Shown here one piece after another: positions 8,296 to 16,075 of a stretch of DNA of 64,000 nt. This DNA comes from Massilia sp. Bi118 (GTDB lineage: Bacteria; Pseudomonadota; Gammaproteobacteria; Burkholderiales; Burkholderiaceae_D): assembly GCF_918697865.1 (NCBI RefSeq), contig NZ_CAKKMV010000006.1:1-64000 (forward strand). Direction: 5' to 3'. The stretch's first letter is position 1; every line of letters begins with the position of its first letter. The notes beneath the pieces are model-generated. The model was not told where the DNA came from. It did not search any database and saw only the letters and a program-made list of their open reading frames with translations. A program made the position numbers and the translations under genes.

Positions 8296-9444
8296 TTAAA
8301 GCCGGTGGCTACGGTCCGCACGCACAATTGCCGGGTCGGCCTCCACACCTTTCCCGACCAGCAGGACTTTGAAGAGTTCCCCCATTTCGGCCGGCGACAC
8401 CAATTTTTGAACAGCCTTTGATTGCGGCAAGTAGCGCAGCGCGTCCTCGGGGTCGGTGCGCAGCAGCAGTTCGCCGATGCCGGCCGCCAGCAGGAAGGAG
8501 GCCTGGCTCATATACGCGAGCACCTCCAGGCCGGCGTCCTGCGCAGCCAGCGCCATGGCGGTGAAGTCGACGTGGGCGGTGATGTCCTGCAGGCCGGGCA
8601 GATAGAAGGGGTCCGGGTGCGCGTGGTGGCGGTAGTGGCACATCAGGGTGCCGCTGCTGCGCTCGTCGAAATAATATTCGCGGGCCGGAAAGCCGTAGTC
8701 GCACAGCAGCGCCGCGCCCTTGCCACTCTTGAACATCCCGGCCAGCGAGCGCATGAAGCCGCAGGCCACCGGGTGCACCTCGGTCAGGTAGCCGTCCTGC
8801 AGCGTGCTGGCGTCCGGAATCTGGCGCTCGACCTGCTCCAGCAACGCGGCGTCGATCTCACCGGGAATCAGCGTAAAAGCGCCGGCGGCGATGGTGACGT
8901 ACTGGCGGGTCCAGCCGGCGCCCTCCTTCATGACCAGCTCGACCGGCATGGCGTCCAGCACCTCGTTGGCCAGCACCGCGCCATGGAAGCCCTCGGGCAT
9001 GCCGTTCAGCCAGCGCACCTGCGGGAAATCCTTCAATGCCTCCTGCTGGCGCGCGCGCAGCTCGCCCGACAGTTCGATGATGGTATAGCTGTCGATCTGC
9101 ACGCCGAGTTCCGCCAGCGTGGTCAGCACGTCGCGCGCCAGCTTGCCGGTGCCGGCGCCGAATTCGATGATGTTGGGGCCACTTTGGGCCATAATAGCGG
9201 CGCTTGCTCGCGCCAGCGTGGCGCCGAACAGCGGGCTGATCTCGGGTGCGGTGGTAAAGTCGCCATCCCTGCCCAGCTTGGCCGCACCGCCGCTGTAATA
9301 ACCCAGGTTGGGCGCGTACAGCGCGAGTTCCATGAAACGCGAAAACGGGATGGCGCCGCCTTGTTCGGCGATCTCGGCAGCAATCAGGCGCTGCAAGGCC
9401 TGGGACGCGGCCAGCGCGTCGCTATTCGGTACGGGTAGGGACAT
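8296..9444 (-). CDS. SAM-dependent methyltransferase, MidA/NDUFAF7 family
   Basis: 382 residues. The N-terminus (LAASQALQRLIAAEI, then GGAIPFSRFMELALYAPNLG) is the hallmark of the MidA/NDUFAF7 (DUF185) family. The SAM-binding motif IIEFGAGTGKLA lies at 92-103. Mitochondrial members methylate an arginine of a complex I subunit; bacterial substrates are less clear. The ATG at 9442-9444 was chosen; an ATG 18 bases upstream (9462) would add six residues. It is divergent from the SDR gene with only 30 bases between them, so the promoters must overlap. The midA-SDR-folB-ttcA order looks typical of Burkholderiales. Confidence 0.88.
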   Translation of the reverse strand: MSLPVPNSDALAASQALQRLIAAEIAEQGGAIPFSRFMELALYAPNLGYYSGGAAKLGRDGDFTTAPEISPLFGATLARASAAIMAQSGPNIIEFGAGTGKLARDVLTTLAELGVQIDSYTIIELSGELRARQQEALKDFPQVRWLNGMPEGFHGAVLANEVLDAMPVELVMKEGAGWTRQYVTIAAGAFTLIPGEIDAALLEQVERQIPDASTLQDGYLTEVHPVACGFMRSLAGMFKSGKGAALLCDYGFPAREYYFDERSSGTLMCHYRHHAHPDPFYLPGLQDITAHVDFTAMALAAQDAGLEVLAYMSQASFLLAAGIGELLLRTDPEDALRYLPQSKAVQKLVSPAEMGELFKVLLVGKGVEADPAIVRADRSHRL

Positions 9445-9474
9445 CCGGCCATTGTAGGACATATCAAGCAGAAC

Positions 9475-10272
9475 ATGACAGACACCGCAACTACCGACCG
9501 CCCGGCCCACGCAGGGCGCGCCCGCGTGGCCCTGGTGACGGGCGCCGGGCGCCGCATCGGGCGAGAGATCGCGCTCGGCATGGCGCAGGCCGGCTGGGAT
9601 GTCGCCGTCCATTACCGCGCCTCGCAAGCCGAGGCCGAGGAGGTCGTGCACGCGATCCGCGCACTCGGCCGGCGCGCGGTAGCCCTGCACGCCGACCTCG
9701 CCGACGAGCATGCCGTGCGCTTGTTGCCGCGTGAAACAGTCCACCTGCTGGGTGGCCTGGATTGCATCGTCAACAACGCTTCGTTGTTCGAATACGACAA
9801 GCCTGCAGACTTCTCGCCCAGCCTGCTGGCGGCCCACATGCAGTGCAATGTCGCCGCGCCCCTGCTGCTGGCGCAGGAACTGCACGCCCTGACGCCGGAA
9901 GGCGGCCAGGCGGTGGTGGTCAACCTGCTCGACCAGAAACTGTACAATCTCAACCCGGATTTTTTGTCGTACACGCTGTCCAAATCGGCACTGCTGACGG
10001 CGACGACGATGCTGGCCCAGGCCCTGGCGCCGAAGCTGCGCGTGGTCGGCGTCGCCCCCGGCATCACGATGGTGTCCGGCGACCAGACCGAGGACGGCTT
10101 CGCGCAGGCCCATACCGTCACGCCGCTGGGACGCTCGTCCACTCCGCAGGACATCGTCGAGGCCGTCTGCTATGCGGCGAATGCACGCGCCCTGACCGGC
10201 ACCACCCTGCTGGTCGACGGCGGCCAGCACCTGGTGCCGCTCCAGCGCGATGTGATGTTTTTAACTAAATAA
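9475..10272 (+). CDS. Short-chain dehydrogenase/reductase, probable dihydromonapterin/pteridine reductase (FolM-like)
   Basis: 265 residues with a classical SDR fold: TGAGRRIG cofactor loop (22-29; the Arg residues suggest NADPH), NNAS motif near 100, and catalytic Tyr166-x3-Lys170 (YTLSK). The C-terminus TGTTLLVDGGQHL is the usual SDR end. Two features suggest a pterin reductase of the FolM/PTR1 group rather than a generic SDR: the Arg-rich cofactor loop, and the dihydroneopterin aldolase gene 10 bp downstream. Such enzymes reduce dihydromonapterin or dihydrofolate with NADPH. The assignment to pterins rests on context and similarity by eye. Confidence 0.8.
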   Translation: MTDTATTDRPAHAGRARVALVTGAGRRIGREIALGMAQAGWDVAVHYRASQAEAEEVVHAIRALGRRAVALHADLADEHAVRLLPRETVHLLGGLDCIVNNASLFEYDKPADFSPSLLAAHMQCNVAAPLLLAQELHALTPEGGQAVVVNLLDQKLYNLNPDFLSYTLSKSALLTATTMLAQALAPKLRVVGVAPGITMVSGDQTEDGFAQAHTVTPLGRSSTPQDIVEAVCYAANARALTGTTLLVDGGQHLVPLQRDVMFLTK

Positions 10273-10282
10273 AGGTTTCACT

Positions 10283-10681
10283 ATGTTGTCCGCCCTGTCC
10301 CACCCGCAGCTGCGCGATTGCCGTCGCCTGTTCCTGCGCAATTACGAAGTCATGATCAACATCGGCGTGCATGACTTCGAGAAGAAGGGCGAGCAACGCG
10401 TCCTGATCAATGTCGAGCTGTACATCCCGCTGGCCATGTCGACGCCGAAGGAAGACCAGCTGCACGAAGTGGTCGACTACGACTTCATGCGCGAAACCAT
10501 CGCCAGGCGCATCGCCCAGGGCCACGTGCACCTGCAAGAGACGCTTTGCGACGACGTGGTCAAGGCCATGCTGGCCCACCCGCGCGTGCGCGCCGCCGGC
10601 GTGTCGACGATGAAACCGGACGTGTACCCCGACTGCGAAGGCGTCGGCGTCGAAGTATTCCAGATCAAGGATGAAGCATGA
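10283..10681 (+). CDS. folB: Dihydroneopterin aldolase-family protein (FolB/FolX)
   Basis: 132 residues, normal length for this family. It has the family pattern of an N-terminal '[18 protein letters not shown]' strand-loop, the middle segment [14 protein letters not shown], and the C-terminal [20 protein letters not shown]. FolB splits 7,8-dihydroneopterin to 6-hydroxymethyl-dihydropterin and glycolaldehyde in folate synthesis; FolX epimerises the triphosphate. The sequence alone does not settle which. The ATG follows AAAGG by seven bases, and the last codons overlap the ttcA start (ATGA), so translation is coupled. Confidence 0.85.
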   Translation: MLSALSHPQLRDCRRLFLRNYEVMINIGVHDFEKKGEQRVLINVELYIPLAMSTPKEDQLHEVVDYDFMRETIARRIAQGHVHLQETLCDDVVKAMLAHPRVRAAGVSTMKPDVYPDCEGVGVEVFQIKDEA

Positions 10682-11586
10682 GTGAAGTGATTGAGCAGCC
10701 CGTCGATAAACAGGCTGAAAAACAAGCGTACGAGAACAACAAGCTGCACAAGCGCCTGTGCCGCCTGGTCGGCCAGGCCATCGGCGATTTCAACATGATC
10801 GAGGACGGCGACAAGGTGATGGTCTGCCTGTCCGGCGGCAAGGACAGCTATGCCCTGCTCGACATCCTGATGACCTTGCGCGAGCGCGCACCTATTCACT
10901 TCGACATCGTCGCGGTGAACCTCGACCAGAAGCAGCCGAATTTTCCTGCCGAGGTGCTGCCGGCCTACCTGGACAAGCTGGGCGTGGCCTACCACATCGA
11001 GAACCAGGACACCTACAGCATCGTCAAGCGCCTGATCCCCGAAGGTAAGACCACCTGCTCGCTGTGCTCGCGCCTGCGGCGCGGCATCCTGTATCGCGTT
11101 GCCGACGAGCTGGGCTGCAACAAGATCGCCCTCGGCCACCACCGCGACGACATCCTCGAGACCTTCTTCCTGAACATGTTCTTCGGCGCGAAGATCAAGG
11201 GCATGCCGGCCAAGCTGGTCTCCGACGACGGCAAGCACATGGTGATCCGCCCGCTGGCCTACGTGAAGGAAGCGGATACAGAACGCTATGCGGAAGTCAA
11301 AGGCTTCCCGATCATCCCCTGCGACCTGTGCGGCTCCCAGGAAAACCTGCAGCGCAAGCAGATCAAGGCCATGCTGCGCGACTGGGAAAAGAAGCATCCG
11401 GGCCGCGTCGAGAACATCTTCTCGTCCCTGAGCACGGTCGTGCCCTCGCACCTGATGGACCGCGACATGTTCGGCTTCGTCGACCTCAAAACGGACGGCA
11501 TCGCCAACCCGAACGGCGACATCGCCTTCGACGAAGAACCGTGCTCGACGCCTTCCGTCGGCACCATTCCGCTGCAGCCGCTCTAA
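10678..11586 (+). CDS. ttcA: tRNA 2-thiocytidine biosynthesis protein TtcA
   Basis: 302 residues. The PP-loop SGGKDS (52-57) binds ATP. Cys127 and Cys130 (CSLC), with a further Cys pair at 215/218 (CDLC), match the cysteines that hold the Fe-S cluster in TtcA. The enzyme thiolates cytidine 32 of certain tRNAs in the cytosol. The [19 protein letters not shown] segment is diagnostic for this family. Translation is coupled to folB by a 4-bp overlap. The C-terminal tail ([14 protein letters not shown]) is ordinary. Confidence 0.95.
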   Translation: MSEVIEQPVDKQAEKQAYENNKLHKRLCRLVGQAIGDFNMIEDGDKVMVCLSGGKDSYALLDILMTLRERAPIHFDIVAVNLDQKQPNFPAEVLPAYLDKLGVAYHIENQDTYSIVKRLIPEGKTTCSLCSRLRRGILYRVADELGCNKIALGHHRDDILETFFLNMFFGAKIKGMPAKLVSDDGKHMVIRPLAYVKEADTERYAEVKGFPIIPCDLCGSQENLQRKQIKAMLRDWEKKHPGRVENIFSSLSTVVPSHLMDRDMFGFVDLKTDGIANPNGDIAFDEEPCSTPSVGTIPLQPL

Positions 11587-11602
11587 ACCCAAGGAGATGT
11601 GG

Positions 11603-12097
11603 ATGACCTCGTTTCGCCGACTGCTGTGCGCCGCGCTTGCCGCCCTCTCCCTGCTGCCGGGCCTGGCGGCGGCGGAACCGAGCGCCATCTACCTCGTGCG
11701 CCACGGCGAGAAGCTGGCGGGGCAGGATCCGGACTTGAGCCCGCGCGGCCAGGAACGGGCCCGCCACGTCGCGGCCATCCTGCATCGGGCCGGCATCACG
11801 GCCATCTTCAGCAGCAAGACGGCTCGCACCCAGCAGACGGCGGCGCCGCTGGCCCAGCAGACCGGTTTGAACGTGCAACTCTACGATGCGCTGGCGCCCC
11901 TGGCGCTGGTCGAGAAGGTGCGCGGCTTGAGCGGCGCGGTGGTGGTGGTCGGACATTCGAATACCCTGCCCGAGCTGGTCAAGCTATTCGGCGGCGCGCC
12001 GGGAACGGAGATTGCCGACGATGAGTTCGACCGGCTGTATCAGCTGCTGCCAGGGGCGGATGGGAAGGTACGGACTATTCTGCTGGGGACGCCCTAA
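11603..12097 (+). CDS. Exported histidine phosphatase superfamily protein
   Basis: 164 residues. The signal peptide (1-24, ending LAAA before EPSAIY) suggests periplasmic location. The RHGEK motif (33-37) supplies the phospho-accepting His34, and a second His occurs in VVVGHSNTLPEL, as in SixA/phosphoglycerate-mutase-like phosphatases. The substrate is unknown. Start choice: AAGGAG at 11591-11596 directly abuts an ATG at 11597 but is six bases from the ATG at 11603, so the latter is preferred. It follows ttcA by 16 bases, and its 3' end overlaps the convergent small ORF by four bases. Confidence 0.85.
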   Translation: MTSFRRLLCAALAALSLLPGLAAAEPSAIYLVRHGEKLAGQDPDLSPRGQERARHVAAILHRAGITAIFSSKTARTQQTAAPLAQQTGLNVQLYDALAPLALVEKVRGLSGAVVVVGHSNTLPELVKLFGGAPGTEIADDEFDRLYQLLPGADGKVRTILLGTP

Positions 12098-12306
12098 GTC
12101 CTCGGCGGCATCGCCAGTGCGCGGTCGACCAGTTCTTCATCGCTGAGCGGGTCGAGGCAGTCGAGCAGGAGCCATCGGGCCTGGATTGGGTCCGGGCAGC
12201 CGGCGCAGAAGGCGTCGATGGTCGATTCGAATTCTTCGTCCGATAAGCTGTCCGGCCTGGGCGGTTTGATGCTGTTCAGGAGCTGGAGTAGTTTTTCCCT
12301 GTCCAT
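12094..12306 (-). CDS. Small acidic protein of unknown function (70 aa)
   Basis: 70 residues starting MDREKLLQLLNSIK. A longer frame reaches back to 12402, but the ATG at 12304-12306 has a strong purine-rich site (AAGGAAGAGGAA) immediately upstream and is preferred. The product is acidic, helix-prone, with two cysteines near the middle (FCAGC) and no signal peptide or membrane helix. I do not recognise a family. Convergent with the histidine phosphatase, sharing the last four bases. Confidence 0.55.
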   Translation of the reverse strand: MDREKLLQLLNSIKPPRPDSLSDEEFESTIDAFCAGCPDPIQARWLLLDCLDPLSDEELVDRALAMPPRT

Positions 12307-12420
12307 TTCCTCTTCCTTGAGACGTACGCCCTGGGCGGCAAGAGCGGTCCGATCGGCTCGCCTGCGACGAGCCTGAGCGGTGCTGTTGCGCATGTTCTGC
12401 AACCGGTAATACGCATGACG

Positions 12421-12648
12421 CTACGCTAAAAGTTGGTCGGCCGCTACCACTGCAAGGAAAGCATACCCGCACCACACTGACAAAGTACGGTAACGCCAGC
12501 CAATTGCGGTAAAACTTTCGCGTTTACGAGACCAAAGAGGCACGAACCATGGGCCACTGTTGTTGCGCGCAGCAATCACAGATAAGACCGACGCAATCGC
12601 GGCAATCAGCATCAATAGCGGAAACGTGAACTGATGATGAATAGGCAT
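12421..12648 (-). CDS. Small two-helix membrane protein, unknown (75 aa)
   Basis: 75 residues with two hydrophobic segments (about 8-27 and 56-74) separated by a basic loop (LWSRKRESF), so an inner-membrane protein is likely. No family recognised. GC content here is visibly lower than in neighbouring genes (about 48% in the sampled line), and codon use is less biased. The reading frame could be a real but poorly conserved gene or a chance frame; no convincing ribosome binding site was seen. Confidence 0.4.
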   Translation of the reverse strand: MPIHHQFTFPLLMLIAAIASVLSVIAARNNSGPWFVPLWSRKRESFTAIGWRYRTLSVWCGYAFLAVVAADQLLA

Positions 12649-12756
12649 CTCTATACAAGCTTCATTAATGGTCGTGGATGAAGATCAGCTAGACCGAGGA
12701 CTTACTCACGCCGTCAAGCTGCCCTTGTACTGCTTTACGGTGCATGAACAGCAAGC

Positions 12757-13119
12757 TTAAAAAAACACTGCACCAGTCAACGGCCAACCGAAGAAGAGCG
12801 CCCTGAATAAGAGACTACCACCAGAGGAAACAACTAGCGCCAGAGATACTGCCGCCCCAGCCAACAATGCAATGCAGTGCAAGTGTGATGCCGGTGGATT
12901 TGAAACACTTTTAAGATAATGAAAGAACAGCACCCACATGGATGCAAGGCCAAGGAATCCAAGTGTCAGTGCGGAAAACATTGCCGGTGGAGAGGCTGCG
13001 CTTCGTTCAAAAATGCTTGTCCATGCGACCACCATGCCGACTACAGTCAGCGGCGCCGCGACTAGCGTGGTCGGTACCAGGACGAAAAACGCTACGAGGT
13101 ACAAAGCCGGCTTTTTCAT
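12757..13119 (-). CDS. Small multi-helix membrane protein, unknown (120 aa)
   Basis: 120 residues beginning MKKPALYLVAFFVLVPTTLV, with about four hydrophobic segments, so an integral inner-membrane protein. No recognised domain. It lies in the same low-GC islet as the 75-aa ORF, on the same strand, 108 bases upstream of it. The Lys-rich start and good hydrophobic periodicity support a real gene. An AGGAG lies about 19 bases upstream of the ATG, further than usual. Confidence 0.5.
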   Translation of the reverse strand: MKKPALYLVAFFVLVPTTLVAAPLTVVGMVVAWTSIFERSAASPPAMFSALTLGFLGLASMWVLFFHYLKSVSNPPASHLHCIALLAGAAVSLALVVSSGGSLLFRALFFGWPLTGAVFF

Positions 13120-13192
13120 TCTAGTAATTTAATAGGCTCCTTACATCATTGGCAGGTCTACTCCTGGCCGATAACAGCTACGGCAAAGCCGC

Positions 13193-13663
13193 TCAGTTCT
13201 TCTCAGCCTTTTTCTCGATCTTCGCGTGAATATCATTCACCGCCATCAGCGCCGCCGACCCGAAGAACTTGTGATATTCCGCCACCATCTCGCCATTGAC
13301 GATCACCGGATCGGTCGCCACGAACTTCTTCGCTTCCTCGATATCCGGGGTATTGAACACGAAGATCCCGCGCCGGCCCTCGACGCCGTCCAGCGGCCCG
13401 GCCAGCACCAGCTTTTTCTCGCTGGCGAGGCGATTAATGTTCGCGAAATGGCCCTCGAACATCTTCTTGCGTCCTTCCTTGTCGGTCATCTTGTTGGGCC
13501 CGGTCTTCAGGATCACCAGCACATAGCTGCGCATGCCCATGTCGTCGGCGCCGAGCGACTTCGCCAGTGCCGCATCATATTGCACGGCCGGCTTGTCCTG
13601 CGCGGCCACGGGTCCCAGGGCGCCCAGCAGGGCGGCGGCAAGAAAGAAGCGCTTGAATAGCAT
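13193..13663 (-). CDS. Exported YciI-like protein
   Basis: 156 residues. Residues 1-22 (MLFKRFFLAAALLGALGPVAAQ) look like a cleavable signal peptide. The rest resembles the YciI/YCII ferredoxin-like fold (SYVLVILKTGP, GHFANINRLASEKKLVLAGPLDG, GIFVFNTPDIEEAKKFVATDP). YciI domains are usually cytosolic, with a His-Asp pair of uncertain chemistry; the His in EGHFANI is present. The start at 13663 is preferred because AGGA is eight bases upstream; an ATG at 13672 would place it directly against the start. The C-terminus is Lys-rich. Function unknown. Confidence 0.75.
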   Translation of the reverse strand: MLFKRFFLAAALLGALGPVAAQDKPAVQYDAALAKSLGADDMGMRSYVLVILKTGPNKMTDKEGRKKMFEGHFANINRLASEKKLVLAGPLDGVEGRRGIFVFNTPDIEEAKKFVATDPVIVNGEMVAEYHKFFGSAALMAVNDIHAKIEKKAEKN

Positions 13664-13810
13664 GGATGTCATCCTGGAATAATTAAGTTGTCAGGCTAGC
13701 ATGAAGCTCCAGGCAAAGGAAAGATGTAGCTTTCATACGCCAATGCAGGTTTTTGAGCCAAAGCCATGTAATATTCCTACCTGCTGCATCAACCCACCTG
13801 GACTACTCTC

Positions 13811-15097
13811 ATGCAAATCGGCCACCCTGCCGGCGCTGCCCAGACCGGCACCGCCCCCGCCAATCCGAACGTCGCCAGCCTGCGCGTCTTCGTGTTCGCC
13901 CTGTTCTTCATCTTCGGCGGCATCACCAGCCTGAACGACGTCATCATCCCGAAGCTGAAAGACCTCTTCACCCTCAGCTATGCCCAGGCGATGCTGGTGC
14001 AGTCGGCCTTCTTCGCCGCCTATTTCATCGTGTCGCTGCCGGCGGCCAGCATCGTGCGCCGCATCGGCTACATGCGCACCGCCGTGGTCGGCCTGCTGAC
14101 CATGACGGCGGGCTGCCTGCTGTTCATCCCGGCGGCTTCGTCGAGCCTGTTCGGCGCCTTCCTGCTGGCCCTGTTCGTGCTGGCAGCCGGCATCACCATC
14201 GTGCAGGTGGTGGCCAATCCGCTGATTTCGATGCTGGGCGCACCGCAGACGGCCAGCAGCCGCCTGACCTTCGCCCAGGCCTTCAACTCGCTCGGCACCA
14301 CCGTCTTCCCCTATGTCGGCGCGATCCTGATCCTCGGTTCGCTGGCCAAGGTCGACCAGGCCACGCTGGACGCGATCCAGCTGGCGGCCTACCGCGCGGC
14401 GGAGAGCCAGGTCGTGGTGAACACCTACATCGGCCTGGCGATCGCGCTGGCCATCGTCGCGGCCATGGTCTGGGCCAACCGCAAGAAGCTGGTCGAGCAC
14501 ACCAGCCCGGAAGGCAGCATCCTGAACGCCTTCGGCCTGCTACAGCGCCCGCGCTTCGCCTTCGGCACGCTGTGCATCTTCCTGTATGTGGGCGCGGAAG
14601 TGGCGGTCGGTTCGATCATCGTCAATTACCTGATGCAGCTCGACGTGCTGGGCCTGGGCGCGGAAGCCGCAGGCAAGCACGTGCCGCTGTACTGGGGTGG
14701 CGCGATGGTCGGCCGCTTCCTGGGCGCCTATGTCCTGCGGATCTGCTCGCCGGGCAAGGTGCTGGCCGTGGCCGGCGGCCTGGCCGCCCTGCTGCTGTTG
14801 GTCTCGGCCAACACGACCGGCGCCGTCTCGGGCTGGTCGCTGCTGGCCATCGGCCTGGTCAATTCGATCATGTTCCCGACCATTTTTACCCTGGCCTCGG
14901 AAGGCCTGGGCGAGCGCACCGCCGAAGGCTCGGGCCTGATCTGCATGGCCATCGTCGGCGGCGCCATCGTGCCCCTGATTACCGGCTTCGCAGCCGACAT
15001 GGCCAGCCTGCGCCTGTCGCTGGCCGTGCCCGCCGTCTGCTACCTGCTGATCCTGGTGTTCGGCTGGTACGCGCGCCGTCCGCTGCAGAACTGCTGA
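13811..15097 (+). CDS. MFS sugar permease, glucose/galactose/fucose (FucP/GluP) type
   Basis: 428 residues with about 12 hydrophobic helices, an inner-membrane proton-coupled sugar symporter. Diagnostic stretches are FGGITSLNDVIIPKLKDLF at the first helix and AQAFNSLGTTVFPYVGAILI mid-protein, typical of the FucP/GluP group. The N-terminal 20 residues are Ala/Pro-rich and cytosolic. The ATG is at 13811, about 150 bases beyond the divergent YciI-like gene. It ends directly against the convergent glycosyltransferase stop. No catabolic genes are adjacent, so the sugar cannot be named from context. Confidence 0.87.
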   Translation: MQIGHPAGAAQTGTAPANPNVASLRVFVFALFFIFGGITSLNDVIIPKLKDLFTLSYAQAMLVQSAFFAAYFIVSLPAASIVRRIGYMRTAVVGLLTMTAGCLLFIPAASSSLFGAFLLALFVLAAGITIVQVVANPLISMLGAPQTASSRLTFAQAFNSLGTTVFPYVGAILILGSLAKVDQATLDAIQLAAYRAAESQVVVNTYIGLAIALAIVAAMVWANRKKLVEHTSPEGSILNAFGLLQRPRFAFGTLCIFLYVGAEVAVGSIIVNYLMQLDVLGLGAEAAGKHVPLYWGGAMVGRFLGAYVLRICSPGKVLAVAGGLAALLLLVSANTTGAVSGWSLLAIGLVNSIMFPTIFTLASEGLGERTAEGSGLICMAIVGGAIVPLITGFAADMASLRLSLAVPAVCYLLILVFGWYARRPLQNC

Positions 15098-15991
15098 TCA
15101 CGGACTCACATCGGTCCTGGCCGGGCGCGCGCCTGGCTGGGCCGCGCGCGCCGGATTGGCGGCGCGCAGCGCCCTGGCGTTGACCCGGGCCCGCTCGGCG
15201 TCGCGCAGCCAGCCCCACTTGTTGAAGTAGCGCGCGCCCGACACCAGGCGATGCCACAGCATCGGCCAGTCGCGGTACGAACTCCCATCCTCGTGCACCA
15301 CCGCCACATGCGGCACGAATACGGTGCGCGCGATGCGGCCGACCCGGCGCGACAGATCGACATCCTCGAAATACTGGAAAAAGCGCTCGTCGAACAGGCC
15401 GACGCGCTGTACCGTCTCGAGCCGCATCAGCAGGAAGCAGCCGGACAGCGCCGGCACGTCCATCACCCGCGTATAGCCGCTGCCATGCAGCTCGTAGCGC
15501 GCCAGCCGGCCGCTGGAGCGGTGCAGCAGCGGGAAAAAGCGGCGCACCAGCAGTTCGAGCGGATGCGGCAGCAGCTTGCACAGGGGCCGCAGGCGGCCGT
15601 CCGGATAGTGCACGCGCGGCGCCAGCAGGCCGACGTCGGGATGCTGCTCCATGTACGCGAGCAGCTTGCCGATGCCGTCGAGCGGGATCTGGATTTCCGG
15701 GTTCAGGATGAAGTGGTAGGCGCTGCCGGCGGCGATGGCCTCGCGCAGCGCCAGGTTGTGGGTGCGGGCGTGGCCGGGATTCTCGCGCTGGTGGCGGTAG
15801 TGGGCACCGAAACGCCCGGCCAGCGCGCGCAGCGTATCGACCGGGCCCTGCTCGATCAGATAGACCAGCAGGCCGGGCCTGCCGGTGGTGATGCCGGCCA
15901 GCAGGCGCTCGACCTGTTCAGGCCGCTGCCGGCGGCAGACGATGGCGCAGCTGGCCGGCGGATTCATGCTGGTTTTACGCCGCTCGTCCAT
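15098..15991 (-). CDS. Glycosyltransferase family 2, rhamnosyltransferase-like
   Basis: 297 residues. GT2 features: N-terminal strand CAIVCRRQRPEQVERLL, the acceptor/donor segment ENPGHARTHNLAL, LNPEIQIP (a DxD-equivalent position), DVPALSGCFLLMR, and FFQYFEDVDLSRRVGRI, which carries the likely catalytic base region (ED-x-D-L). There is no membrane helix. Such enzymes add sugars to O-antigen, capsule or lipid-linked glycans on the cytosolic face. The basic C-terminal tail is Ala/Pro/Arg-rich. ATG at 15991 or 15967 could be the start; neither has a good ribosome binding site. No polysaccharide cluster surrounds it, so the target is open. Confidence 0.82.
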   Translation of the reverse strand: MDERRKTSMNPPASCAIVCRRQRPEQVERLLAGITTGRPGLLVYLIEQGPVDTLRALAGRFGAHYRHQRENPGHARTHNLALREAIAAGSAYHFILNPEIQIPLDGIGKLLAYMEQHPDVGLLAPRVHYPDGRLRPLCKLLPHPLELLVRRFFPLLHRSSGRLARYELHGSGYTRVMDVPALSGCFLLMRLETVQRVGLFDERFFQYFEDVDLSRRVGRIARTVFVPHVAVVHEDGSSYRDWPMLWHRLVSGARYFNKWGWLRDAERARVNARALRAANPARAAQPGARPARTDVSP

Positions 15992-16075
15992 ACAGGATCA
16001 GAGCGGCGTTGCGGTCAGCCGTTGCAGCGGAATCGTTGAGCTTTGCGCCTGATCAGAAAATGAGCAGGAGAACGC

